From: Hydrogenovibrio sp.
GTDB taxonomy: Bacteria > Pseudomonadota > Gammaproteobacteria > Thiomicrospirales > Thiomicrospiraceae
NCBI GenBank assembly: GCA_015484555.1
Contig: WFMZ01000030.1
Coordinates: 18,547 to 82,546 of the forward strand
Length of the DNA stretch: 64,000 nt
Direction of reading: 5' to 3'
Part shown: positions 46,801 through 55,276 of the stretch, piece after piece
Position numbering within the stretch: the stretch's first letter is position 1
How the letters are laid out: every line of letters starts with the position of its first letter
Translations under genes and position numbers: made by a program
Notes under the pieces: generated by a model
What the model saw: the letters and a program-made list of their open reading frames with translations, nothing else
Database searches by the model: none
Told to the model about the DNA's origin: nothing

Positions 46801-46818
46801 TAAAATCGCCAGGGGTGG
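46801..46818 (+). repeat. Dispersed repeat, copy 9 (one change)
   Basis: TAAAATCGCCAGGGGTGG, differing from the core only in the first base. It lies between recR and ybaB inside the operon. Confidence 0.88.
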
Positions 46819-46835
46819 TCTCGTTAAAAATACCA

Positions 46836-47165
46836 TTAAAATGGCATCTTTATGCCGTCGGGTAAATTCATCCCTGCGGTTAAACCGCCCATTCTTTCTT
46901 GTGATGTTTCTGCTACTTTACGTGCAGCACTATTAACCGCGGCAGCAAACAAATCTTCTAACATTTCTTTGTCATCCATTAAGCTATCATCAATACTCAC
47001 ATTAATCAGTTCATGACGCCCACTCATTTGAACCTTAACCATGCCACCGCCGGCTTCGCCTTCTACGGTCATATTGGCAAGCTCTTCTTGCGCTGCTTGC
47101 ATATTTTTTTGCATTTCTTGAGCTTGCTTCATCATGTTGCCCAAACCACCTTTTCCACCGAACAT
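46836..47165 (-). CDS. ybaB: YbaB/EbfC nucleoid-associated protein
   Basis: Small dimeric DNA-binding protein, 109 residues. [19 protein letters not shown] with a helical N terminus and the core [26 protein letters not shown] are characteristic. Usual partner of dnaX and recR, as here, 34 bases after the dnaX stop codon. Confidence 0.95.
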   Translation of the reverse strand: MFGGKGGLGNMMKQAQEMQKNMQAAQEELANMTVEGEAGGGMVKVQMSGRHELINVSIDDSLMDDKEMLEDLFAAAVNSAARKVAETSQERMGGLTAGMNLPDGIKMPF

Positions 47166-47199
47166 AAGCTTTCCTTCTTTTGATTTATAGTTAATAGTT

Positions 47200-49301
47200 T
47201 TACGTTATTGATAGCGATTTAATCGAACGCTCAATGACCCGCATATTTAATATTTGCATAAAATCTTGTACTTGCTGATCATTATAAATACTTTGGTAAG
47301 CGGTATTATTTTGCTGATCTAACCTTTGCTTACTTAAAAAGGCAGGCGTACTGTAATCAAACTGCCCTTTTACAAATCTTAAAGAACAACCCAGCGCTTG
47401 TTGTAACGACGCGGCTAATTTCTCGACTGACCGATCTGTTTTGGCCATCGCTTGCATAGGATCGACACTTAACACACACTCTTGCTCATTTAGTTCAATC
47501 AGAATAGCTTGATTGGCTAGCTCAGCTTCCATGCCCTTCAATTTCAATTGTACAATAATCTGCTGCCAAGGCAGAGCCGATAAGTCTCTCGCACTCAGTT
47601 TTACTTCCTGACAAACAAATGCTTCTTCAGGTAAATCAGGCTCAAGCCCTTCAACGATTGGAACTTCTTGAATCGTTGAAATAATGTCTAGAGATTGTAC
47701 CTGCTCGTCTATTTCCCAAGGCGGACTGCTATCCAAATCAGGCGAATGTTCCATCTCTGATGTAGCTGTGTTTCCTACCGGTTCAGGTGATAAAGGCATT
47801 GCCTCTACGTTAGAGTTAGCAGGTAAAAGTTGTTCCGCCTGTTTTCCTAACTCAACTAATTTTTCAGTTGCTGAAAGTGCTTGGCTATCATTTTGAACAA
47901 TAACCGGTTCTGTAACAAGGCCCTTTTCAGGGCTTAGGGCTTTCCCAGAGTATTTTCATTTAACCCTCCCATCATCGCTTTCACGGTGTCTAAATAAACT
48001 GCTTCCGACTCTGACACGATAGGTTGATTATTCGTAGGCGCAACGGACTGTTCAGTATTTAGGAGCACCTTCTGTTGCGGTATCGCTTCAACCTGTACGG
48101 CTTCTGCAGAAGATTGTATCGACGCAGCGATACTGGCAAAACTCACCGCTTCGCCCGTATTTTCAGCGACTAAGTTTGTTTGTGTTCCTGACTCAGAGCC
48201 TGTAAAAGCAACGCTGCTGGTCGCATCAAAAGCTAACATACGTAGCAAAGCCATTTCAAAGCCAATTTTAATATCAGGAGCGAAGCGCATATCTTGCTTT
48301 GCCAATAATGCAATTTGGTAGAGTGCTTGAATCTTATTCGCATCAATATGTTGTGCTGTTTGGGCAAGCACCTGCTCATCGACCACGGCAGCTTCGGTTA
48401 AGCTGCCCAGTATTTGTAACATTTGAACCTGGTGAAAAATTTCACTTAACTGGTCGACTAAGGCTTCATAGTTAACCCCAATAGACGACAGGTTAATCAT
48501 GACCTGCTTAATACCCTCTGCCGACTGGTTTATCAAGGCTTCTAATATATGCACAGCATGTTGCTGATCAACCAAACCTAACATAGTTTGTACTGGCGTA
48601 AATTGTACTTCTCCACCGCCATAGGCAATGGCTTGGTCTAAAATACTTAAGGCGTCACGAGCAGAGCCATCGGCACTTTTGGCGATTAATGCCAAGGCCG
48701 TTTCATCAAATGGAATTTTCTCTTGGTCTAGAATAAAGCTTAAGTGATCTTTAATTTGCAACTGCGTTAAACGCATTAAATTAAACTGTAAGCAACGAGA
48801 TAAGACGGTAATAGGTAGTTTGTGAGGATCGGTAGTGGCCAGCAAAAACTTAACGTGCTCTGGTGGTTCTTCTAGCGTCTTAAGTAGTGCATTGAAACTA
48901 CTTTTCGACAGCATGTGCACTTCATCAATTAGGTAGACTTTAAAACGACCTTGTACTGGCGCATACTGTACATTTTCTAACAACTCACGCGTATCTTCTA
49001 CTTTGGTTTTAGAGGCCGCATCAACTTCTATTAGGTCAATAAAGCGCCCTTCATCAATACTTTTACAAATCGAACACACGCCACAAGGGGTTGAGCTAAT
49101 ACCCTCTTCGCAGTTTAAAGCTTTTGAAAAAATACGGGCAATGGTGGTTTTACCCACACCCCGTGTGCCAGTAAACAAGTAGGCATGGTGTAAACGCTGT
49201 TGATCTAAAGCATTGGCCAATGCTTGCATGACATGCTGCTGACCAACCAATTCTGAAAACTTTTTAGGACGCCACTTTCGGGCTAAAACGACATAGCTCA
49301 C
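47200..49301 (-). CDS. dnaX: DNA polymerase III tau/gamma subunit, two frames joined by -1 frameshift
   Basis: Clamp-loader ATPase. The zero frame (49301-47934) gives a 455-residue product with Walker [10 protein letters not shown], a C4 zinc site (CGVCSICK region), [22 protein letters not shown] and the domain III helices: a gamma-like form. The C-terminal tau part, with IQVL-type domain V residues down to SIKSLSIT, lies in the -1 frame and stays open from the junction to the stop at 47200. The slippery heptamer GGGAAAG plus a hairpin at the junction should fuse them into about 700 residues. In E. coli the frameshift makes the short form; here it seems to make the long one. Confidence 0.93.
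47920..47946 (-). other. Programmed -1 frameshift signal in dnaX
   Basis: Coding strand: heptamer G-GGA-AAG (47940-47946) in the correct phase, a 6-base spacer that contains the zero-frame stop TAA (47934-47936), then the hairpin GCCCT-GAAA-AGGGC (47920-47933). The same heptamer is used by the phage lambda G/GT tail genes. The -1 frame then reads [15 protein letters not shown] and on into the tau C terminus. Confidence 0.82.
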
Positions 49302-49372
49302 AACAGATTTCTACTTAAAATAATAATATTCTATTCTACCTTTTTCAAACACCATAAGAGGCGAAAAAAAGT

Positions 49373-49858
49373 TTATAGATGCTTTTTTTGAATATCCGCT
49401 AACAGACCTTCCGAGGCAGAGGTCACCAAATCAAACACATGATTAAAGCCCTCTGCGCCACCATAGTAAGGATCAGGTACTTCAGTTTCGCTAAAGCCGG
49501 TCGCGTAATCTAAAAATAATTGAATTTTAGAATTATATTCAGGCAATGATAGGTCTATTAAATCGGCATAGTTAGCATCATCCATTGCCAAGACATAATC
49601 AAATTCAATCATATCGCCCAAGTTAACTTGCCTAGCTCTTAAATCAAGCATATCAATCCCTCTATTTCGTGCGGTTTGAATAGAGCGAGTATCCGCAGGT
49701 TTGCCACTATGCCAAGCCGCCGTGCCAGCAGAATCAATCCTAATTTTATCAGCCAAGCCTGCATCTTGAACTAGCTGGCGAAAAACACCATGTGCAGTCG
49801 GTGAACGGCAAATATTGCCCAAACAAACAAAGAGAACAGATACTTTTTGGGTCATCAT
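49373..49858 (-). CDS. Low-molecular-weight protein tyrosine phosphatase
   Basis: Cytoplasmic cysteine phosphatase, 161 residues. P-loop VCLGNICRSPTAHGVF (C-x5-R-S) near residue 12 and the general-acid Asp in EVPDPYYGG near residue 128. Two adjacent ATGs (49858, 49855) follow an AGGA site. In other bacteria such enzymes act with tyrosine kinases in exopolysaccharide control or on arsenate; nothing here decides. It is upstream of dnaX on the same strand, 71 bases apart. Confidence 0.92.
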   Translation of the reverse strand: MMTQKVSVLFVCLGNICRSPTAHGVFRQLVQDAGLADKIRIDSAGTAAWHSGKPADTRSIQTARNRGIDMLDLRARQVNLGDMIEFDYVLAMDDANYADLIDLSLPEYNSKIQLFLDYATGFSETEVPDPYYGGAEGFNHVFDLVTSASEGLLADIQKKHL

Positions 49859-49955
49859 TTTTTCCTTTTAAAAGGCTTATATAGTAAAGCGCCTGCACAA
49901 AGCCGTCGCTTAGTCGTAAAATAACCTCTATTCTACGAAAAAATTAGAGTCTGCA

Positions 49956-50630
49956 ATGGCCATTTTAAGACCCAAACCGACAATTAAGCTGATTCCTTTT
50001 TCACCCAATTGGTTGCTTTATGAAGACGAGCAAGTCATTGTCGTGAATAAGCCCAGTGGATTATTATCTGTCCCTGGCAAAGATGCCAACCCGGCCGCCT
50101 CTTTAATAGGCCAGGTGCAAACCTATTGCCCTAGCGCTTTGATCGTTCACCGTTTAGACATGGATACATCTGGTATTATGCTGCTGGCAAAAAATGCTGA
50201 TGCACATCGTATGTTAAGCCGCCAGTTTCAAGACCGACAAACCCAAAAACAATACCAAGCAATTTGTGCCGGCAAACCCTCTCAGCTAAAAGGCGTTATT
50301 AACCAGCCTATGCGTTGTGACTGGGAAAGGCGCCCCTTGCAAATGATAGATTTTAAACAAGGCAAGTTTGCACAAACCTACTGGCAAGTTGAAGACCAAC
50401 AACCGAACCATTTTAAAGTTCTACTACGCCCTATTACCGGCCGTTCTCACCAGCTTCGCTTACACATGAAGCAACTGGGTCACCCCATATTAGGCGATAA
50501 TCTCTACGCAGATCCTATCAGTTTACAAGCCAAAAATCGATTAATGCTACACGCAGCACAACTCAGTTTTACCCTGCCCAGTAATGACGAACCAATGACT
50601 ATTCAACAAGATGCCGACTACTGGGCATAG
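49956..50630 (+). CDS. rluA: RluA family pseudouridine synthase
   Basis: Converts uridine to pseudouridine in 23S rRNA and some tRNAs. The catalytic Asp is in HRLDMDTSGIMLLAKN, after VVNKPSGLLSVPGK; the C-terminal ITGRSHQLRLHMKQLGHPILGD is conserved. At 224 residues without an S4 domain it fits RluA rather than RluC or RluD. It is divergent from the tyrosine phosphatase gene and 84 bases before the acidic-protein gene. Confidence 0.87.
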   Translation: MAILRPKPTIKLIPFSPNWLLYEDEQVIVVNKPSGLLSVPGKDANPAASLIGQVQTYCPSALIVHRLDMDTSGIMLLAKNADAHRMLSRQFQDRQTQKQYQAICAGKPSQLKGVINQPMRCDWERRPLQMIDFKQGKFAQTYWQVEDQQPNHFKVLLRPITGRSHQLRLHMKQLGHPILGDNLYADPISLQAKNRLMLHAAQLSFTLPSNDEPMTIQQDADYWA

Positions 50631-50714
50631 CAAATAAAATAAAGTTTAGCTGGCATAAATAGTGCTTTATAGCCAGTAGCTAAAATTAAATTCCGAGAGA
50701 ACAGAGGAAATATC

Positions 50715-51965
50715 ATGTCTGCAGAACTAGAAAAAGATGACCAAGCCACCCTTGAAATGTTAGAAATGATGGGAGAAACAATCGATGACGCCAGCACAGA
50801 CGAGCTGGGAACCGACGGTCTGCTAGATGCCCTTGAAGAATTGGATGACATGGAAAGTCATGATGATATTTTAGCCACGGTTGCAGACACAAGCGTACAG
50901 GGACAAGAGCTACAAGCTGCCCTAGCCGACACAAATGATGTTGGAATAGCAAACTTAGACATGACCGACTTACCAGAAGATATGGACTTAGGCGACATAG
51001 AAGGCTTAGGTGACCTTGATGGCTTAGGTGACCTTGATGGCTTAGAAGACCTAGATAATTTAGAAACCAAAATTGAAAATATTGAACCTGAACTATCTAC
51101 TGAAGCAGAAGAAATTGCCCTTGAACCCGCTGAAGAGCTTGCAGATGAAACCACTGCAGCAATGCCTGTCGAAGATTTTGAAGACGTTACTGCTGATTTA
51201 GAAACAGAGTTACCCGAAAGTAATGATGCCTTAGATTTAGACATGGCCAATTTAGAAATGGACTTGCCTGAAGAAGCCACTATTCCAGAAGTAGAAGCTG
51301 ATGATGACTTAGCCATGCCCGAAGAGGAGGCTGCTAACATGAACAACATTCTAGATGAAGTCGCTGACCTTTCTGAAATACCAGAGGAAGTGGCAGATGA
51401 AACAATTGAAGACTTGGCTGATTTGGATATAGGGTCAAATATGGACGACTTAGACTTACCAGAAATTGAAAACGTTTCCCTAGCCGAAGACCCTTTAACT
51501 GAAGACCTAAGTGCCGAACTAGGTGAAATGGAAGTAGAAGCAGCTGAAATAGATGCACCTTTAGATAAAAATATCCCTGATAACGATGATCTTGATTTAA
51601 GCAATGCTGAAAATTCAGTAGATGCAATGGAAACCGCTGTTGAAATAGACTGTGAAATTAAAGATATGGCACTTAAAGCCTCTCAAACAGCAAAAGAAGC
51701 AACGGCTTTAGCACTTGAGGTAAGTGCACAAGCCCAGGCTTCGGCAGCCAAAATGCAAGCAGCCATTGTTGCCACCTTCAATGCAACAGAACGCGCATTT
51801 GAAGCGGCTAAAAAAGCAGACTATGCTATTAATATCTCGGCTTTAAGCACACAGGAAAGTGCTGAACACCTCCAAAGTAAAATTGAAGAAATCAAACAAC
51901 AAAATGAAAGCCTGAAATCTGTAAATCAAGAACTGTCTAGCAAGATACAACAATTAACCAAATAA
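50715..51965 (+). CDS. Very acidic protein with C-terminal coiled coil, unknown
   Basis: I do not recognise this 416-residue protein. Residues 1-310 are dominated by Asp, Glu, Leu and Ala in short, variable repeats (for example three units of GLGDLD type near 97-115), probably disordered. Residues 310-416 are Ala/Lys/Glu-rich and strongly helical, ending in a heptad-like coiled coil (LQSKIEEIKQQNESLKSVN). There is no signal peptide or transmembrane segment. AGAGGAAA precedes the ATG. The stop lies about 5-11 bases before the next gene, whose product has a similar helical stretch. A shared structural or scaffold role is inferred only. Confidence 0.8.
   Translation: MSAELEKDDQATLEMLEMMGETIDDASTDELGTDGLLDALEELDDMESHDDILATVADTSVQGQELQAALADTNDVGIANLDMTDLPEDMDLGDIEGLGDLDGLGDLDGLEDLDNLETKIENIEPELSTEAEEIALEPAEELADETTAAMPVEDFEDVTADLETELPESNDALDLDMANLEMDLPEEATIPEVEADDDLAMPEEEAANMNNILDEVADLSEIPEEVADETIEDLADLDIGSNMDDLDLPEIENVSLAEDPLTEDLSAELGEMEVEAAEIDAPLDKNIPDNDDLDLSNAENSVDAMETAVEIDCEIKDMALKASQTAKEATALALEVSAQAQASAAKMQAAIVATFNATERAFEAAKKADYAINISALSTQESAEHLQSKIEEIKQQNESLKSVNQELSSKIQQLTK
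51003..51056 (+). repeat. 18-nt in-frame tandem repeat in the acidic-protein gene
   Basis: Two exact units GGCTTAGGTGACCTTGAT (51003-51020, 51021-51038) and a third with four changes (51039-51056). They encode GLGDLD, GLGDLD, GLEDLD. Confidence 0.9.
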
Positions 51966-51976
51966 AGGCAATGGCC

Positions 51977-53290
51977 ATGAGCGAAGCAAACCAAAATCAA
52001 GACCATGATTATCGTGATGACTTGCTAGATGAACTAGAATTTCTAGACACTTCAACCGACAACCTAGCCGCCGATGTAACCTCGACTGAGGCACTAAAAG
52101 CTACTTATGAAAAACAGGATTCTGCTCAAACCATTGATGCGGCGACACTTGCGTTACAAACGGCACAAATTGTTCAAGAGTCAGCTAAGGACATTCAAAA
52201 GGCAACCCAAACAACCCTGAAGCTAGCTTATGACCATCAGCAACAAACTACAGCGTTAAGTGATGCTAATTTTTCATGGCGACATAGCGTTAATACAGCC
52301 ATAAAAGGCATTGATTCAGCTAAAACATCTATCTTAACCATGATGATTGTCAGCATTGTTTTCAGCAGTTTATCTATTGCTGCAATGGGATATTTATACT
52401 ATTCTATTAACCATAAAATTGAGATGGCAAAAGGAGATGTTCTAGATATTGTCACCACTGAAAACTTGCTAGCCAATAAAAAGTATCAGTTAAAACTAGA
52501 CCAACTATATTCTCTTATCGAGTCCATGTCTGCAAAAGGTGAAGGGTTTTCACAAGCTATTCCAGCCAAAGTCTCTCAAGCAATCGTGGCTGAAAAGCAC
52601 TCTGTTGCTAACCATACAAATGAAGCCACTAAATCAGGAAAATATAGTCAACATGATGCTCATGATATGCATATCAACCATCTAGAACATGAGATACAAG
52701 AAGCACCACACGCTGTAAAATCGGTGGTTAAGAAAATTTATAAGCAAGAGACTAAAGCGGTTAAGCCACCTAAACAGGCCATGGTTCAAGAAAAAATTCA
52801 AGTCGTGCCTTTGAAAACAACCATTATTATTGATGATTCAAAAATTCAAAACCAAATTAAGGCCTTTGCCAAGATTCAAAAGAAGCAAGTGCATAAAATT
52901 TCTCAGCTAATGAAAAAGCTAGAAAAGCAACTGGCACATAAAGATCATACTGCCACTAACAAGCACTCAAGCGTACCTACAGGCTTAACCGTTGAACAAT
53001 TGAAGAAGTTAAATGGTATTTCTTGGGCAGTACACCAACAAGGTAAACAGCTAAAGAGCATTCAAAAGCAATTGGCAATGCCTTTGCCTAAACAAGCTAT
53101 TGTGCAGAAAGAGTCCGCAACCGCGACTGAGTTGAAAGGTATTTCGCAGTCACTCAGAACCTTAAAACAAAAAATGATAGCCTTGCAAAATCAACAAGCA
53201 CAAATGCAAAAAGAAGTGCAATCTTTAAGTAATGTAACCGAAGGTTTAACAAAAAAACCCAGACCTTACCGTTATGAATCAAAGAACTAA
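51977..53290 (+). CDS. Single-pass membrane coiled-coil protein, unknown
   Basis: An unrecognised protein of about 437 residues (ATG 51977 with AAAGG upstream; ATG 51971 adds two residues). An acidic N terminus (DLLDELEFLDTS) leads into an Ala/Gln-rich helix (about 45-85) like the tail of the preceding protein, a transmembrane helix near 117-142 (SILTMMIVSIVFSSLSIAAMGYLYY), then a Lys/Gln/His-rich region with coiled coils to the C terminus. The basic C-terminal half contrasts with its acidic neighbour. Topology suggests a cytoplasmic N terminus and a C-terminal periplasmic part, though the reverse is possible. It is co-transcribed with the acidic protein; function unknown. Confidence 0.8.
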   Translation: MSEANQNQDHDYRDDLLDELEFLDTSTDNLAADVTSTEALKATYEKQDSAQTIDAATLALQTAQIVQESAKDIQKATQTTLKLAYDHQQQTTALSDANFSWRHSVNTAIKGIDSAKTSILTMMIVSIVFSSLSIAAMGYLYYSINHKIEMAKGDVLDIVTTENLLANKKYQLKLDQLYSLIESMSAKGEGFSQAIPAKVSQAIVAEKHSVANHTNEATKSGKYSQHDAHDMHINHLEHEIQEAPHAVKSVVKKIYKQETKAVKPPKQAMVQEKIQVVPLKTTIIIDDSKIQNQIKAFAKIQKKQVHKISQLMKKLEKQLAHKDHTATNKHSSVPTGLTVEQLKKLNGISWAVHQQGKQLKSIQKQLAMPLPKQAIVQKESATATELKGISQSLRTLKQKMIALQNQQAQMQKEVQSLSNVTEGLTKKPRPYRYESKN

Positions 53291-53320
53291 CTTTATTTAA
53301 GCAAAGCACAAAGCAACCTT

Positions 53321-53371
53321 AAAAATCGCCAGGGGTGGGTATATTCAAGACCACCACCCCTGGCGATTTTA
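53321..53371. repeat. Inverted pair of dispersed repeats, copies 10 and 11
   Basis: Plus core at 53321-53338 (exact) and minus core at 53354-53371 (last base changed). They form a stem of about 17 bp between the convergent coiled-coil and thioredoxin-like genes and may act as a bidirectional terminator. Confidence 0.93.
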
Positions 53372-53384
53372 AGTTTTGAAAGGG

Positions 53385-53723
53385 TTAGTCTGAAGTAATC
53401 ATTTGATAAGGGCGAGCCATATTATCTATCACTTTTTGTAAACTAAAGGTTCTTACTTCTTCAATAAATTTTTGGCCGCCAAAGAAAACTTGAAGCGTCG
53501 GCAAACTAAGCACACCTTGTTGTGCACCTAATTCTGGCGTAGCATGGCAATCGATGTAGGCTATGGTCGCTAAAGGGTAGTGTGCTGCCATCAAACCGAT
53601 TAGCTTAGGCTTAATCGCATGACAAACACCACATTCTTTTCCACCAAATAAGACCAATAACACATCTTTAGATTGTTTGAGTTCGAGCAAAGTACCTTCT
53701 GTTTCAACCACGACCATATTCAT
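53385..53723 (-). CDS. Thioredoxin-family protein with CGVC motif
   Basis: Small cytoplasmic redox protein, 112 residues. The active site is FGGKECGVCHAIKPK with CxxC = CGVC rather than the CGPC of classic thioredoxin. The conserved cis-Pro follows in LSLPTLQVFFGG. No signal peptide. It is the last gene of the DUF455-methyltransferase-ROK operon, 18 bases after the ROK gene. The redox partner is unknown. Confidence 0.88.
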   Translation of the reverse strand: MNMVVVETEGTLLELKQSKDVLLVLFGGKECGVCHAIKPKLIGLMAAHYPLATIAYIDCHATPELGAQQGVLSLPTLQVFFGGQKFIEEVRTFSLQKVIDNMARPYQMITSD

Positions 53724-53741
53724 TCCTTTAAATTAAAAGCG

Positions 53742-54641
53742 TTATTCCAACCAAGCAGCGCCTCTAACACCACTTGAATCGCCCCACTTTGCTTGCACCA
53801 GTTGAGTATCAACTTGATCGCTAAAGACCCATTGTTGCCAAAGTTGAGGCACTCTCTGATAGAGGTAATCCATATTAGAAAGCCCACCACCTAGCACAAT
53901 AACATCTGGGTCTAACACGTTAATAACCGATGCTAAGGCTTTGGCTAACCATTGAGCATAACGATCTAAATAGACTTGGGCTTCACTGTTATTTTGAGCT
54001 TGGGCTTGCTCCAGCAGTTCTGGCACCGTTAGTTGTTGGCCTGTGCCTAAGCGATATTGTTCTTGAAACCCTGGGCCTGATAAAAATGTTTCTATACATC
54101 CCACTTGGCCGCAGTAACAAGGAACTTGGCCGTCTGGTGCATCAGCATAAGTCATATAGGGTAAAGGGTTATGCCCCCACTCTCCCGCAATAGAATTTTT
54201 ACCTTGAATAACTTGGCCATTAACAACAATCCCGCCACCACAACCTGTACCGATAATAACGCCAAAGACAACCGTTTGATTTTTTGCCGCACCATCCAGT
54301 GCTTCTGACAAGGTAAAACAGTTAGCATCATTGGCTAAGCGAACCGTTAAAGCTAACTTCAGCTCAAGATCTGATTGAAGGGATTCACCAATTAAACAAG
54401 TGGTATTAGCATTTTTAATTTTACCCGTTACATGAGATACGGCACCCGGAATACCAACACCAACTTTCGTTATATTAGGGTATAAATCTTGAACCTTCTG
54501 TACCAATAGAACAATCGCATTCACAATATCTTGATAACTATTTTTTGGCGTGATAACCCTTTCCCGAAAAAGAGTACGACTGGCATCATCTAGCACGACA
54601 ATTTCTATTTTAGTGCCTCCTAAATCAATGCCTACTTTCAT
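53742..54641 (-). CDS. ROK family sugar kinase
   Basis: ATP-dependent kinase of a hexose or N-acetylhexosamine, 299 residues. The phosphate motif MKVGIDLGGTKIE is at the N terminus, the catalytic region contains EWGHNPLPY, and the zinc site is CYCGQVGCIETFLSGPGF. The last resembles NagK/Mak of E. coli; the substrate cannot be chosen. Its ATG overlaps the methyltransferase stop codon by four bases (ATGA). Confidence 0.88.
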   Translation of the reverse strand: MKVGIDLGGTKIEIVVLDDASRTLFRERVITPKNSYQDIVNAIVLLVQKVQDLYPNITKVGVGIPGAVSHVTGKIKNANTTCLIGESLQSDLELKLALTVRLANDANCFTLSEALDGAAKNQTVVFGVIIGTGCGGGIVVNGQVIQGKNSIAGEWGHNPLPYMTYADAPDGQVPCYCGQVGCIETFLSGPGFQEQYRLGTGQQLTVPELLEQAQAQNNSEAQVYLDRYAQWLAKALASVINVLDPDVIVLGGGLSNMDYLYQRVPQLWQQWVFSDQVDTQLVQAKWGDSSGVRGAAWLE

Positions 54642-55276
54642 TTTGGCACCTTGGTTAAAGTCAGGGTAAAGTCATTGGGAAGGTAGTCTTTATTAAGTGT
54701 GACACTAGGACAAAGTGTTTGGCAAAAAAGAAGCATTTCATCTGGCGAAAATGACTGTAAATCTGATCGTTGCTCTGTCCAAGCTTCTTCTTGGTTCAGC
54801 AGGTTAAAAACCAATCCTTTTTTAGCAACACGCAGCATTTCGACAATGATATAGCGCGCATAGTCGCCATGACTATCAACCACTTCATTCAAGGCACCAG
54901 ATAGCACCACATAGTCAAAAGTATTTGTTTTAAATTTAAAATCGGGTAGCTCACCTTCACGTAAATCAATTCCTTTATACTGGCAACTACCTGCAAAAAC
55001 CATGTCAGGGGAAACATCAATACCGGTATACCTAACAGAGCAATTTTGCTGCGCTAGATAATTTTTTAAGTCTCCAAACCCACAGCCAACATCCAATAAG
55101 CTAGCTGACTCGTCTTTGTCCAGCTTAGGTTTAATATAGTTTACAAATTGTTGAAACCTAATTTCTTGAACCGCTTGGCTACTCCAAAATAAGGCAGTTG
55201 GCTGATAACCTTTTTGTTCAATAGAGGTTCTATGACGCGTCATAATTCTTAGTTTTTCTTTTTCTGATAGCCACAT
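54638..55276 (-). CDS. Class I SAM-dependent methyltransferase
   Basis: A 212-residue protein with SAM motif I LLDVGCGFGDL near residue 60, motif II with YTGIDVSPDM, and FDYVVLSGALNEVVD. The substrate is unknown. It overlaps DUF455 by one base (TAATG) upstream and the ROK gene by four downstream, so tight coupling is clear. The unusual trio of ferritin-like, methyltransferase and sugar kinase genes gives no clear pathway. Confidence 0.85.
   Translation of the reverse strand: MWLSEKEKLRIMTRHRTSIEQKGYQPTALFWSSQAVQEIRFQQFVNYIKPKLDKDESASLLDVGCGFGDLKNYLAQQNCSVRYTGIDVSPDMVFAGSCQYKGIDLREGELPDFKFKTNTFDYVVLSGALNEVVDSHGDYARYIIVEMLRVAKKGLVFNLLNQEEAWTEQRSDLQSFSPDEMLLFCQTLCPSVTLNKDYLPNDFTLTLTKVPK

Noticed and set aside
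49302-49372. Searched for the small SRP RNA gene, often found near dnaX
   Set aside because: The gap is only 71 AT-rich bases without the conserved SRP hairpin.
50858-51604. 248-residue Ser-rich antisense frame over the acidic-protein gene
   Set aside because: Ser/Ile codons are the complement of the Asp/Glu-rich GAT/GAA codons; no ribosome binding site; a shadow frame.
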